A stretch of DNA of 64,000 bases from Diplonema papillatum. Taxonomy: Eukaryota > Euglenozoa > Diplonemea > Diplonemida > Diplonemidae. The notes under the pieces are model-generated. The model was not told the origin of the DNA and searched no databases. It saw nothing but the letters and a program-made list of their open reading frames with translations. Positions 1 to 10,697 of the stretch are shown here, piece by piece. The stretch lies in assembly GCA_030068145.1 (NCBI GenBank), contig JAPJBO010000521.1:62001-126000 (forward strand), given 5' to 3'. Each line of letters starts with the position of its first letter. Within the stretch, counting starts at the first letter, position 1. The position numbers and the translations under genes are program-made.

Positions 1-1931
1 TGGGCCACGGGCTGAGTGAACCGGACGGTTTTGCCGGCGGGGGTGGCCGCCCGGTGGGGCTTGCCGGCCGCGGGGGTGGGCACGGAGACGAGGGCGGGCG
101 TCGGCTTGCGCTGCTTGCCGGCGCTGAGCGCGATGGCAGCCGCGAGCGACTGGTTCGGGACGTCCTTGAGGGACACTTTTGAGGTGGTTGTGGTGGCGGG
201 GGCGGGGGGTTGCTCGCGGCGGAGGATGACGGGCACCAGCTTCGGGGGCTGCGGCGCCGCGGCGCCACGCTTGCCGTGCCGGACGATGTCGGCGGCCGTG
301 CGCTTGGCCCTGGCGCACACGATGGCCAGCAGCGTCGTCGCGGCGCAGACCATCGCGGGGACCACGGCGGGGTCCAGCCGGTCTTCGTCCCACGCACTTT
401 CAATCCGATGGCGACTGACCTGGTGGTTGTGGTGGTTGTGGTGGTTGTGGTGGTTGTGGACCTGTGTGTCGCTGTGACTGCGGTGATCGTGGTGGTCGAC
501 GTGGCTGTGGTGGTCGAGATGATTGTGGTGATCATGATGATCATGATGATCGACGTGCTTGTGGTGGTTGCTTGGGTGGTTGTGGCTGTGCGGATCATGG
601 TGGTCGAGATGCTTGTGGTGGTTGTGGTTGTGGTTGTGGCTGTGATCATGATGGTCGAGATGACTGTGGTGGTTGTGGCTGTGGTGATCGTGGTGGTCGA
701 GATGATTGAGGTGGCTGTGGTGACTGTGGTTGTGGCTGTGCGGATCGTGATGGTCGAGATGCTTGTGATGGTTGTGGTTGGCGTGGTCGTGGTGGCTGAG
801 GTGGGTTTCTTCGAGACTCGAGCTCACAACGGCTGCCGCATCGTAGCTCGATACGGACAGCGCCAAATCGTCCTGCCCCGCCGGCACGTGCGGAGCCTGC
901 TGCTGCTGCTGCTGCTGTTGTTGCTGAGCCGAGTATTCGACATGGCTGTACTCATAGCCGTACGACGCGTACTCGTGCTCCGCGTACTCAGGGGTGTACT
1001 CAACACTGGTGTCGTGTTCGACGGCGATGTTCGACACCTCGGGTGCGCTGCAAACAGGCGCTTCGGGCACTGGATCCGCTATAGCATACGGGTCGTGGAT
1101 GTAAGAGCTGGAGGGGGGGTAAGTAGGGACAGCGTCCGCGGTGGGTCCAGGAGGGAGGGCCGATGGTGGGTACGAAGCGGGTTCGTCGTACACCTGCTGG
1201 CGTTGGTGCTGGGATTGGTGGCCGTCGGCGTACATCACGGCAGGCTGCGAGTGGGCGTGCGGGTGGACGTGGGTGCCGTCAGCGGGTTCGGCATACTGCG
1301 AAGGGTGCTGCGACGGGTGCTGGGAAGCCCTCGCGGGCGTGTGTTGACTATCAGCTTGAGGTGCGGCTTGTTGATGAGGACCGGCGTACTCGGAATTTGG
1401 TTGTTGCCCGTACGTTGATTGTTGATGCATCGCGTAGTCTCCCGCCCCCGCATGACGCGATGGACCGTGCTGACTGTGTCCCTCGATTCCAGACGCCGAA
1501 CTCGCCATTTGCCCGCCATTATACGACGAATCTGGATACTCGTACGATCCCGAGTACTGCTCGTCGTAGTAGGTAGTCTGATCGTCGCCATAATAATACG
1601 GGTGGGCGACCGACTCGTTTGCATAAGCGTCGTAGCAACCCTGGCAAGACGCCGTGGCGCAGTCGACGTTGTGGTACATTTGCTCATCGGCCACGTAGGA
1701 GTTGTCGAGGGGAGGGGATGGAGGTTCGGGTGGAGATGGAGTGGTGCTGTGGTGCTCGGAGACGCGGCGCATTTCGGTCTTCTCGAGCAGTTGCAGGTCG
1801 CTGCGGCTCTCGTACGCATCGGCGTGGGGCGTCGCGTCACATACCGACTTGCTTGTGAAAGACGGTTCCGCGATACCGGTCGGCTGGAACGGCGGCCGAT
1901 TAGGGTCCAGCCCGACTTTGTGTTTCGCCAT
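1..1931 (-). CDS. Tyr/Gln-rich protein with His-rich repeats and one hydrophobic helix (3' end outside window)
   Basis: An open frame runs without a stop from an ATG at 1931 (purine at -3, G at +4) to the left edge, giving 643 visible codons. Residues 1-330 are rich in Pro, Gln, Ser and Tyr, with many Tyr/Asp/Glu clusters, then nine Gln near residues 337-345. Residues about 370-510 are a His-rich tract built from units such as HLDHHDHHSHNH; the region coding them is a degenerate satellite of CAC/CAT/GAC codons. A stretch of about 18 hydrophobic residues (VVPAMVCAATTLLAIVCA) near 525-545 could span a membrane and is followed by basic residues. The remainder is Ala/Pro/Lys-rich. His-rich tracts of this kind often bind Zn, Ni or Cu, but that role is inference. 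I do not recognise the family. The low-complexity repeat gives long but meaningless frames on the plus strand. Confidence 0.72.
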   Translation of the reverse strand, partial: MAKHKVGLDPNRPPFQPTGIAEPSFTSKSVCDATPHADAYESRSDLQLLEKTEMRRVSEHHSTTPSPPEPPSPPLDNSYVADEQMYHNVDCATASCQGCYDAYANESVAHPYYYGDDQTTYYDEQYSGSYEYPDSSYNGGQMASSASGIEGHSQHGPSRHAGAGDYAMHQQSTYGQQPNSEYAGPHQQAAPQADSQHTPARASQHPSQHPSQYAEPADGTHVHPHAHSQPAVMYADGHQSQHQRQQVYDEPASYPPSALPPGPTADAVPTYPPSSSYIHDPYAIADPVPEAPVCSAPEVSNIAVEHDTSVEYTPEYAEHEYASYGYEYSHVEYSAQQQQQQQQQQAPHVPAGQDDLALSVSSYDAAAVVSSSLEETHLSHHDHANHNHHKHLDHHDPHSHNHSHHSHLNHLDHHDHHSHNHHSHLDHHDHSHNHNHNHHKHLDHHDPHSHNHPSNHHKHVDHHDHHDHHNHLDHHSHVDHHDHRSHSDTQVHNHHNHHNHHNHQVSRHRIESAWDEDRLDPAVVPAMVCAATTLLAIVCARAKRTAADIVRHGKRGAAAPQPPKLVPVILRREQPPAPATTTTSKVSLKDVPNQSLAAAIALSAGKQRKPTPALVSVPTPAAGKPHRAATPAGKTVRFTQPVA

Positions 1932-4900
1932 GCTCACGTGCACGCGCCGGTGTCCTCTATGATATGCCCCTCAGGGTCGAATCGATAAGTTAGAATGATG
2001 TGTGATGAGGGAGGGGGGAAGAGTGAGTGACTGAGAGAGGGATACGGGGGTAAAAGACACGAGGAGGGCAAAAAAGAGGGTCCAAGTGGGAATTGGGGGG
2101 AGAGAGGAATGGGGGGGCGGGCACTGGGACGGCGGGAGCGACGGGGCAGGAGTGCGAGGGGAGCGCAAGGGGCGGGGGGGGTCCCTCTCCTGTTTATCTT
2201 TTTCTTGGTGTCCTCCCCTTCGCCACAGCCTTTTTTTTTTTTTCTTTGTTCCTTTTTTCTCCCCTTGATGTCCCCTTTTTTTTATCTGTTCCCCCTGCGT
2301 GGTGTTCGGTTTCGTGCATGGGTAGGGACAAATTCGAATATCAGAATCACCAGTTTCCTATCCATCTCGCTCGGGTTCGGCGCTGCCCCAGGTACTTTCA
2401 TTTTTTCCTGTCGGCATCTGGTGTCCTTTGGCCGCCAGGGGGAGACTAGTATGGGTTCTCTCCCTCGTCTGCTAATCTGTTGTTATTTGGTTGCGGGGGG
2501 TATAACACTATATCAGTCAGAGTGGTGATCGTCTCTGTGGTAAAAAGTGGCGAAAAGCTCTTTCTATTGCTGTAGCCATCTTTTTGTCGCCGTTGTTACT
2601 ACCGTTGAGGGCCGTCTTTCAGCTGCTAAAGATGTTCTTCAGGGCTGACGCACGTTTCGTCGCATGCATGCCAAGCTCCAAACGCAAACACGTGTCGCTG
2701 CGCCACAAAACTGGCGTCGCTGTGTGGCAAGTTACAGAGACGTGATTTTGGCCAAAAACGGGTGTTTTGCGCATCTGGACGTTTTTTGGCCTGGAGGCTT
2801 TGTACACCCTGACCTGTAATGTATGGCCGTTTAATTTGCGGAATTCTATTTTATGGCCATGCAATTTATGGACGAATTATTTATTTTTTGGAGGGGCCCA
2901 GAATTAATATTTCCTGCCAGGCTCACTCGACCTTTTTGGGGACAGGGAACTAGCTACTCTAGGGGGTGCCCCGACCACCCACCACAGAGACAGATGCTAA
3001 TTATGCCTGCGCCGCAGGCGCGGAAATTTTTGGCCAGTCACACAAAAGCAAATGCTTGTTTCCGATAGAGGAGGATGTTCTTGTTACAAAGTACCCCTGA
3101 CTGGTCCCAGCTGTTGCGATCGATGGACTGTGGGCAGGGCTTACTTACGGCTTCAAACCTGATTGGACAATAGTGATTGAACTGACCGGTCGCTATGTGT
3201 TCTTCTCGCCGAGCCCTTTCCTGTCCATAGTATGGCCAGTGACTTGTTGCTTTGCTATAATTTGTGGTCAGCTAATTTATGGAATTGTAATTTATGGACG
3301 AACTAATTTACTTTAGGCGACTTTTGGCGAATCCATAAATTAGAAATCCATAAATTAGAAAGCGGGGTGTATTCGGGCACAGCGGGAGGCACAGCTCTTG
3401 GGGTCATGGGTCGTTTCGGTTTCGGGTGGTGCGAGTGTGAGGCGTGTCTATCCAAGATGGTGTGTGAGGGCAGTACTCATGGCATTCACGGCAGGCAAGG
3501 GCACTTCACAAAGGCAGAACACACAGCCTCTGGATACAGCTACCACGAACTTCACAGCATAGTCTGTAAAGGTCGGAGAGGCTGAATCAGGTTGATCCGA
3601 GCCAGTTCGACGAGCACACGCGGGAGCTCTTCACGTGCGTACTCTGCCGACCCTCCTCGACCCTCCGCAACACCCCTCGACCCTCCGCCGGCCCTCCCTC
3701 CCAAGCACACCCGGAGCCCCACCCATAGTTCATGTGTGTACTGGAGTACACCTTGACACAAAATCCGGACACGAATTTATAGATATATATATATATATTT
3801 TTTTGCGCATTTGAGGCAGGGCCTTATATATAAAAATTCCTCCCACGTAACTGTCCATAAATTGCTCGGAGTTACTAAAAATCCCAGTTGCGGCACAACT
3901 GCACGTTTATGTATCCGACAGGGTGCACCTCTTTGTGGTTGTCACTACTGTCCATCACAGAGACTGTCCTTCGGAAGCAAAAGAGCCATGCGAAGAAGGC
4001 GAGTGTTGGGGTACTGTAGCAGTGTGCCGGGATCATTCAAGAACACTTGGCAGTAATCTGCAACAGCAGGGCGGACAGCCGCGGTCTTCGCTTTCTTGGC
4101 AACATGTCATGACACAATACACAAGCCAGAAATACCAGCGCCGCAGGCGCGGAAATTTTTTCAAGCTATTGGGCCAGTCGCAGGTTCCAAATTTGAGGCT
4201 GTACGTTGCTTCAACGATGATCCAAAGGTGCAGTAACCGGTGCTGTGTACTGCTAGTGTGACTGCTATACTGTAGCATTACTACTGGGCCCCTCAGCCAG
4301 GGCATTCTGTGCTTTTTTTTTTTTTTTGTTGCTCGGACTTGGTCCGAGCACCAGACCCATATATAAGCCACTGATTTGAGGTGCGAAAGACCCCCTGTAT
4401 TATCCTATGCTCTCAACAGAAGACACGGTCATCAAACGGAGAAAGGCGCAGAGAAGTACGAAGAAACAAGCAACGAGCCGGAAGGAGCGTTCCCCGCTGG
4501 AAAGGGGTCTGCGTGTAACTGGAAGCGCGTCAACAGCGATTGAATGCAAACCAACCGAAGAGCTGTGGTGACTTTGAAACCAAACCCCGGTATTCGGCAG
4601 CATAAACAAACGAATATTCTGTGAGTTTTTGCCTAGAGGCTCTTTGTCTTATTCTGCATGAATGAATCACACGGGCCAGCAAGACTTGGCCATTGGAGTC
4701 GGCCTTGTGCGGTACCGAGCACTGGTGATACAGTCAATCGCATCATGTTGCGGTGCATCGAGCAAGTTAAGTGGTGGAGGTACTTCAAAATACAGTACTG
4801 GAAAGAGCCATGAACGTACACACCCCTGAACGACCCGACAACGGTTTTCTCGGTCCAGCCGCTTCCAAATATAGCTGTGCACTGAGGTGTGCATGCTATG

Positions 4901-5250
4901 CTTTGATCAACAACGGTGGGTTGCCTCGAGCTCGGTCTGCCTCTGATAGTCTTTCACACTTTCTTCGTCCACTCCGTATTCCGAGCATTGTGTGAAAGTT
5001 CAATCTTCGTTCACGTCGTTCTGTCGGCTACGTATTCGGCGAGCTCCAGAGCCGGGTCTCACGAAGCACACACAGCGTACCAGGCACGTGCGGAACCTGC
5101 CCAGGCGACTGCAGGAAGCAGAACTGCGCTTCAGTCAGCCCCGCTCGGTCTGCAGCTCGACCGCGATTGTCTTGTACGTCCCGCTCTTACATCGTTTTCC
5201 GTCCCCCCCATTTGCAACCGCTGAACTGGACTGTGCAGCTCGCTGGCACG
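1932..5250. other. Intergenic region, no gene seen
   Basis: About 3.3 kb without a convincing gene. 1970-2320 is purine-rich then T-rich with poly-T runs, probably the 5' flank of the His-rich gene. 2810-3360 is AT-rich and contains several copies of a 'taatttatgg' motif in both orientations (near 2832, 2863, 3281, 3334, 3350). A GC-rich box gcgccgcaggcgcggaaatt occurs at about 3009 and again near 4137. Short runs of (ta)n lie at 3780-3800 and poly-T at 4313-4327. Confidence 0.5.
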
Positions 5251-5253
5251 GCA

Positions 5254-5600
5254 GCCGGTTTCAAGGCAAAACAGTTGTGAACACGAACCCGAGAAGCAAC
5301 AGCTCGTCGCGGAAGCTTCCAATGGGACCGCCCTTGGAGAAGACAAAGTAGATGGCGGGGACTGCCGCGGCGCTGCAGTCGGCAAAGGCGAGGTGTAGGG
5401 ACAGATTCGGGTGGGCTAGCGACCCGGCGACGGGGAACCAGTCGCTGGTTGTGAGCGTGCCCGGGTGGTCCCATGCGAAGCCGAGCACGTTGCCCTTGAA
5501 TGCGACGGCCGACGCGCTGCCGCGCGGCTGGACAGTGCATCCGCGAGAGAGCCGGCTCTACGAAGTACCCGAACGCCAGCGGCCTCGAAACAGACAGGAA
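5254..5600 (-). repeat. Tandem extra copy of the 3' end of the 5608-9087 gene
   Basis: This stretch is a diverged direct copy of about 5601-5960, the last 120 or so codons of the neighbouring IPT/TIG gene plus its stop. It still codes HPGTLTTSDWFPVAGSLAHP and ends in FTTVLP and a stop at 5261, but it carries substitutions and small indels. The junction shares a short microhomology, aggaagcc, found both at the copy boundary near 5594 and in the gene at about 5953. It looks like a non-functional terminal duplication. Confidence 0.85.
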
Positions 5601-5607
5601 GCCGGTT

Positions 5608-8600
5608 TCACGGCAGAACAGTCGTGAACACGAACCCGAGAAGCGACAGCTCGTCGCGGAAGCTCCCGATGGGACCGCCCTTGGAGAAGACGGTGTAGAT
5701 GGCGGGGACTGCCGCGGCGCTGCAGTCGGCGAAGGCGAGGTGCAGGGACAGATTCGGATGGGCCAGAGACCCGACGACGGGGAACCAGTCGCTGGTTGTG
5801 AGCGTGCCCGGGTGGTCCCATGCGAAGCCGAGCACGCTGCCCTTGAAAGCGACGGTCCAGCAACGCCCGACGCGCTGCCGGGCGGCCGGACAGTGCACCC
5901 GCGAGAGAGCCGGCTCAACGAAGTACCCGAACGCCAGCAACCTCGAAACCGACGCCAGGAAGCCAGTGCAGGGCGCCGTCGTGATGGTGATCGACAGCTG
6001 CGTCGCGGCGTCGTACGGCGCCTCGAACTCGCCGTCCTCGCGCAGAACCCCGAGGAACCGCGGCCCCGCGTACACGTTGTAAGCCGTCGGCGGGCGCCCT
6101 GCCATGTGCCGCATGTCGGCCCGCGCGGCGGATAGCGCGCTGCTCCGTTCGGAGAGCCCGCCGTCTCCGGCGCCCGCCGCCGCGAACGCCGCGAACGCTT
6201 TCAGCACCGGCTCGAACAGGGCGTCGATCGCCGCGGGAACGGAGTGCAAGTCCGCTTCGCACTTGCTCCTCGCCCAGCAAGCCAGGGTCGCGAGGATCGA
6301 GACGAGAAACCGGGGCTTCGACATCGGGTCGCGCAGCAGGTGCGGCACCGCGGAACCGCGCACTTCGTCCGCCGACGGACACGCCAGCCCCGCGAGGGAC
6401 GCCAGTTTTTCGACGGGGACTCTGTGCGGCAGCTTCGCGTGGGCCTCTTTGACGGCGTCGAACAGCGCGTCGGAGACCTCGAAGCTGAGGACAACCCGCT
6501 GGTAGACGAAGTGGCTGCACTTCAAGGGCGGCTCGACCCAGACGCGGTTGTTGGCGACCGCGAGCTTCTGCGTCGACGCCCACTGGACTTCGACGACGCA
6601 CCCCGAGAGGCGCTCGTAGGCCTCGGCTTTGTATGCGAACGGCGAGAACGGCTGCGCAGCGGCCTCCGGTGCCGCCACGAGGCAGTGGTCGGCTTCGACG
6701 CGGTGGCATGCCGTGACTACGGTCCCGAACTGGACGCGGACCCCGCGTTTGGAGCAGAAGTGCTTGCCTTGGATGCGGAGGACGGTGCCGGCGGCGCCGG
6801 AGGCGGGGGCGACGCTGCGGAGGGTCGGGGCGGCGAGGACGGTGTCCAGGCGGGCCTCGACGTGGGCGCCGGTGCGCGCGGTGTACGCGGGGCCGACGAA
6901 CAGGCTGAAGAACGCGTCGACTTTTTCGAAGAGCGACGACGCCGCCGGCACGACCTCCAGCAGCTCCGGCTTCGAAAACAGCGCGTGGGACAACCGCACC
7001 ACGGCGTCGTGGAACTCCGCCTCCCGCAGCCCCCCTACGGACGGCGCGCCACGCCCGGCCGCGGCGTATATCCGGCGGAGGAGGTGGCGGGAGGCGAACT
7101 GGGGGTGCGCCTTCAGCGTCGCGGCGAAGGCGACGAACGCTTCGACGGGCATCGCCGGCGCGCTGCCGGGACTGGGCGGCGCCGCGGCGGGGGTGAAGAA
7201 GTGGCGGAGGACCGTGTAGCGCTGGTACATGTAGTCGTCCAGCCGCGGGTCTTCGGTGAGCCACGCCGGCTCGTCGAAGCTGGAGAGCAGCACCGCGTCC
7301 CGCGCGAAGGGCAGCAGCACCGCCAGCAGCCGCCCGACGCTCTGCAGCGGCGCTGCCGCAAACTGCGGCTCGCCCGCGTCGTCGGCGAGCGAGAACAACA
7401 ACAGGGCCAGCCCGCGGGGGTCGATGCCGTAGTGTCCGAGTGTTCCCGCGAGCTGCCGGGTGGCGGTGGATGGGTGGATGGCCGCGTCACGGAGGAGGCC
7501 GTCGAAGCAGGCCTTCTCGGCTCGGTTGTACCCGGCGCCGCCGGCGCCGCCGTCCAAAGCGAGCGCCGTGAACACCAGGTCGGCGCCGGCGCGCACCCGC
7601 CCGCCCTCGCACCCCCCGTCGAGCTGCGCCAGGAGCTCCGCGCAGTGCTCGCACGGGTGCCGCAGCACCAGCGGCCGCGGCGGCAGCGGCGGCGGCGAAG
7701 CCGGCGGCGGCGCTGTCCTGCCGCCGCTTCTTCCGGTACCCCCAAGGGAAGTCTGCGCCGCAGAGCTCTTCCTCCTCCGCTCGCCCAGCCCTCCGCGGTG
7801 CGCGGGGCTCGTGCGGGGCGGCGGAGTGCAAGGACGCACTTCGAGTGAACACGCTCCGCTGGAAGGACGCGCTTCGCGTGGACACGCCACGAACTGGACC
7901 CGTGTGGACGCAGCAACCGGCTGGCTGGGAAGCGCGCAGGCGTGGGGGCCTCGGCGCCGGCGGATGGCCAGGCGCACGGCGGCCGCGGCGTCGGCAAACG
8001 AGCCGAACCGCCTCCCCCCGCGCGCCGCCCCGCCCGCCTCGCGTCCCAGCAGGAAGTAGCAGCCGCGGGCTGCTGCCTCCTTCAGCTGCCGGAACGCGCC
8101 GACGGCGGACGGACAGCCCGCCGCAGCCGCCGGCCGGACGCCCCCCGGGGGCGGCGCCGGGGGCTCCGCCGAAAAACTCAGCCGCGCCGCGCTCGGCAGC
8201 CGCGACACCGCATAGAGGCTGACGCGGCTGCCGCGCGACCGGAAGGACGCGGCCCGGCTGCCCGCCGCGCCCGGCGGCTTCGGGCGGCGGCCCACGCTGC
8301 CTCCCGCCAGGCTTGCCGACGACCCGAACCGAAAGCCCCCCAGGGCTCCGCCGGACTGTTCCTCGCCGACGGGCGCTTCAGCGCCGCCAGGTGCTGCCGC
8401 TGCGCTTGTGAGGAGGCCTGCGCTGGGTGCTGCACCAATAGCACCTGGCGGCTTCGGGCAACGGCCCACGCTGCCTCCCGCCAGGCTTGCCGACGACCCG
8501 AACCGAGAGCCCCCCAGGGCTCCGCCGGACTTCTCCTCGCCGACGGGCGCTTCAGCGCCGCTGGGTGCTGCCGCTGCGCTTGGCGCAGCGTTCGGCGCGG

Positions 8601-9087
8601 GCGCGACGACACCCGGCGCCTTGGCTGCTGCGAGGAGGCCTGCGCCGGGTGCTGCACCAAAAGCACCTGGCGGCTTCGGGCAGCGGCCCGCGCTTACCCC
8701 CGCCAGGCTCGCCGACGACCCGAACCGGAAGCCCCCCAGGGAACCACCGGCTTGCTCCTCTCCACCGGGTGCTTCGGCGCCGGGTGCTGCCGCCGCGGTC
8801 GGCGCCGCATTCGGCACGGGCGCGGCGACAGCCTGCGCCTTGGCTGCTGTGACGGGGCCAGCGCTGGGTGGTTCGACAGACGCGTTCAGCGGCGGGTTGG
8901 ATTCCCCTACGCTCGGCGGCATTTTTGCACGGCTCGACGTCCCTGAGGTTGAGTTGCCAGGACCCTCAACCGCCACGCAGGTGTTCTCCACTGAATATTC
9001 GCTGCTGCAACCAACATCTGCACTCATCCACCCTCCATCGAGGCTCACGCCAACGACTTCGCGGTTCCGAGGTGGTCCACCTGCCAT
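5608..9087 (-). CDS. Large protein with an IPT/TIG domain and Ala/Gly/Pro-rich N-terminal repeats
   Basis: Single open frame of 1159 codons starting at an ATG at 9087. Residues 1-100 have no clear domain. Three degenerate repeats containing GGFRFGSSASLAGGSVGR begin near residues 115, 188 and 248, separated by Ala/Pro linkers. Residues 430-750 are Ala-rich and probably helical. About 756-809 reads as an IPT/TIG (immunoglobulin-like) domain, with APASGAAGTVLRIQGKHF, then VQFGT, and a final CLVAAPE strand. The C-terminal 120 residues end in GSFRDELSLLGFVFTTVLP. IPT/TIG folds serve as protein or DNA contact modules in receptors and transcription factors; which applies here is not known. I see no signal peptide or membrane helix. 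Codon use is very GC-rich, so the opposite strand also shows long empty frames. A degenerate copy of the 3' end follows directly downstream. Confidence 0.75.
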   Translation of the reverse strand: MAGGPPRNREVVGVSLDGGWMSADVGCSSEYSVENTCVAVEGPGNSTSGTSSRAKMPPSVGESNPPLNASVEPPSAGPVTAAKAQAVAAPVPNAAPTAAAAPGAEAPGGEEQAGGSLGGFRFGSSASLAGVSAGRCPKPPGAFGAAPGAGLLAAAKAPGVVAPAPNAAPSAAAAPSGAEAPVGEEKSGGALGGSRFGSSASLAGGSVGRCPKPPGAIGAAPSAGLLTSAAAAPGGAEAPVGEEQSGGALGGFRFGSSASLAGGSVGRRPKPPGAAGSRAASFRSRGSRVSLYAVSRLPSAARLSFSAEPPAPPPGGVRPAAAAGCPSAVGAFRQLKEAAARGCYFLLGREAGGAARGGRRFGSFADAAAAVRLAIRRRRGPHACALPSQPVAASTRVQFVACPREARPSSGACSLEVRPCTPPPRTSPAHRGGLGERRRKSSAAQTSLGGTGRSGGRTAPPPASPPPLPPRPLVLRHPCEHCAELLAQLDGGCEGGRVRAGADLVFTALALDGGAGGAGYNRAEKACFDGLLRDAAIHPSTATRQLAGTLGHYGIDPRGLALLLFSLADDAGEPQFAAAPLQSVGRLLAVLLPFARDAVLLSSFDEPAWLTEDPRLDDYMYQRYTVLRHFFTPAAAPPSPGSAPAMPVEAFVAFAATLKAHPQFASRHLLRRIYAAAGRGAPSVGGLREAEFHDAVVRLSHALFSKPELLEVVPAASSLFEKVDAFFSLFVGPAYTARTGAHVEARLDTVLAAPTLRSVAPASGAAGTVLRIQGKHFCSKRGVRVQFGTVVTACHRVEADHCLVAAPEAAAQPFSPFAYKAEAYERLSGCVVEVQWASTQKLAVANNRVWVEPPLKCSHFVYQRVVLSFEVSDALFDAVKEAHAKLPHRVPVEKLASLAGLACPSADEVRGSAVPHLLRDPMSKPRFLVSILATLACWARSKCEADLHSVPAAIDALFEPVLKAFAAFAAAGAGDGGLSERSSALSAARADMRHMAGRPPTAYNVYAGPRFLGVLREDGEFEAPYDAATQLSITITTAPCTGFLASVSRLLAFGYFVEPALSRVHCPAARQRVGRCWTVAFKGSVLGFAWDHPGTLTTSDWFPVVGSLAHPNLSLHLAFADCSAAAVPAIYTVFSKGGPIGSFRDELSLLGFVFTTVLP

Positions 9088-9825
9088 CGCCCGCTGCTTT
9101 CCAATGTTCTTCGTGGATTAGAAGGTCGGCACTCAAAAGTCTCCGGACCGTGGAGGCTTTGGTAGGGAGGAGGGTTTAAAGAGTTGAAACCCGTGGGAAG
9201 GCGCAGCTCGTTTCGGGTGACGCGTCACTCCGGCCTCTTTCCGGCTGCGTTCTCGCGCCGAGAGTTATCCGAGCTCTCCCAGCTGAGCTGCCGCAGGTCC
9301 CACGGACGATCCTTCCCCCGCCCCCCCCCCCCGGGGGGACTGAGAAGCCGTCGATTCCTCGCCAGACTCCGCCGCAGGCCTACGCCGTCAGGCTGCCCCG
9401 CTTTACTGCCGCCGACCGCCTTCTGAAGGGGGGGCGTGCTGCGTGCCGTGCCATGCTCCTATTTATTTTTTGAGGGGGAGATCCTGCGAAATTGTGTTGC
9501 GTGTGGGCACAGGTGTCCAAGCGCGAGCTACTTTTTAGGTTGATTAAACCCGCAGCATTTTCGCTTCATCGCAGCTCCGGTACGATCTGTTTGCCGCATT
9601 TTCCCCGGTTCCCGCTGTCCTGGAGACGAGGCTCGTTATTTCAAGTACTGGCGATGTTTCAGCTTTGCGCATCCAAAAGATATGCGTGCTAGCCATATCT
9701 TTTGTCTCGTGCGCGCCAACAATTGTGTTCATTGACAGGTTTAGATGTAGATATCATCCATTGCTTCTAACGTACTAAGTACGTGTCGAGGTATTTCTCT
9801 TCGCTGCCTCAGCAGTGTTGCTAAT

Positions 9826-9912
9826 GGGCAATTTGCGTACCTGCTGCCATCCTTAGATGTGGTAGCCGTTTCTCAGGCTCACTCTCCGGAATCGAACCCT
9901 AATTCCGCCTGG
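9826..9912 (-). pseudogene. Fragment of nuclear 18S rRNA gene
   Basis: Read on the minus strand, this segment matches the highly conserved 5' domain of eukaryotic 18S rRNA, including GAATTAGGGTTCGATTCCGG, then GAGCCTGAGAAACGGCTACC and GGCAGCAGG followed by a version of GCAAATTACCC. I count about six differences in roughly 85 bases against the universal sequence as I remember it. Weak similarity may continue to about 9965 (gcatcgccggc, then cgtcgag). The sequence outside is not rRNA-like, so this is an isolated, diverged relic rather than a working rDNA unit. Confidence 0.8.
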
Positions 9913-10435
9913 GAACCGACAGAAAGCATCGCCGGCGCAGCGGTGCGAGTTCGTCGAGGAACATGTGCACCCGTCCTTTAATGAGTCCTGCAATTGTCAA
10001 TATGTTCGTCGACTCCAGATTCGCAAGAAAACGTTCTGCACCTGGCGCCGCAGTACGCGGAGCGACGACCGCAGGTTACGAGTCAGCTCGGCGCAAACGC
10101 AACCCCAGAGCTGCTTCTGCTTGCCTTGTGCGTAAACAGCAGCGGCGAAGGCGGAGCGCATGAGAGGCGAGATGATACAGAGTAGAATAGGGGCAGTCAG
10201 GTCCGAGCAGAGGCTAGAAGAAAAAAGGGGGGAGCCAACGGCTCGCGGGTTAGGGGAGAAGCGAGCAAGTCCGGGGGACCAGTCCTGGGACGCGGCGAGG
10301 GATAGCGGATCCACGGAGTCGTGCCTGCTTTTTTTTCTTCCTTTTTTTGTACACCATAACGAAATTTTGCTTTCCGGCGGAAGGGGACGTCCGTGGAAAG
10401 GTGGGTGGCGGCGTTTTTTCTGCCTGTGGGTGCGG

Positions 10436-10697
10436 CTTCCCTGTTTAAGACAGTTGAAGTATGGTGAAAATACTCGAGGGGTTGCCTTGCGCTCACTTCG
10501 AAGGAGGCTAGAGGGGGAGAAACAATACAACTACAAAATGGGTCTTTTTTGTTGAACGCTTACGCCCGCCACTGAACCCAGATTCACCTGTGTTTCGTGT
10601 GGGCTACAGCATATTTACCTCCTGTGATCTTTTGCAGCTGGCAGCCTCCTCAAGTCCTCAAGTATTTCCTACAAAGCAGGTGCTTATACAAAAGTAA
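10436..10697 (+). repeat. Interspersed repeat R1, copy 1
   Basis: This copy carries, in order, actcgaggggttgccttgcg, gggggagaaacaatacaact, gaacgcttacgcccgccac, gtttcgtgtgggctacagca, then caagtatttcctacaaagca and an A-rich end gtgcttatacaaaag. The same ordered blocks recur elsewhere in the window, and most copies end in A-rich sequence, which suggests a SINE-like retroposon. I see no clear tRNA-type A and B boxes. Confidence 0.7.

Noticed and set aside
210..1418. Long plus-strand frame rich in Val
   Set aside because: It is the shadow of the His-rich minus-strand gene; the Val runs are the complement of CAC/AAC codons.
6244..7848. Plus-strand frame of 534 codons
   Set aside because: Antisense to the IPT/TIG gene. 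It is an effect of the very GC-rich third codon positions, with no domain and Arg-rich composition.
9880..9905. Sequence resembling a tRNA B box (ggttcgattcc on the minus strand)
   Set aside because: It lies inside the 18S rRNA match, and no cloverleaf forms around it.
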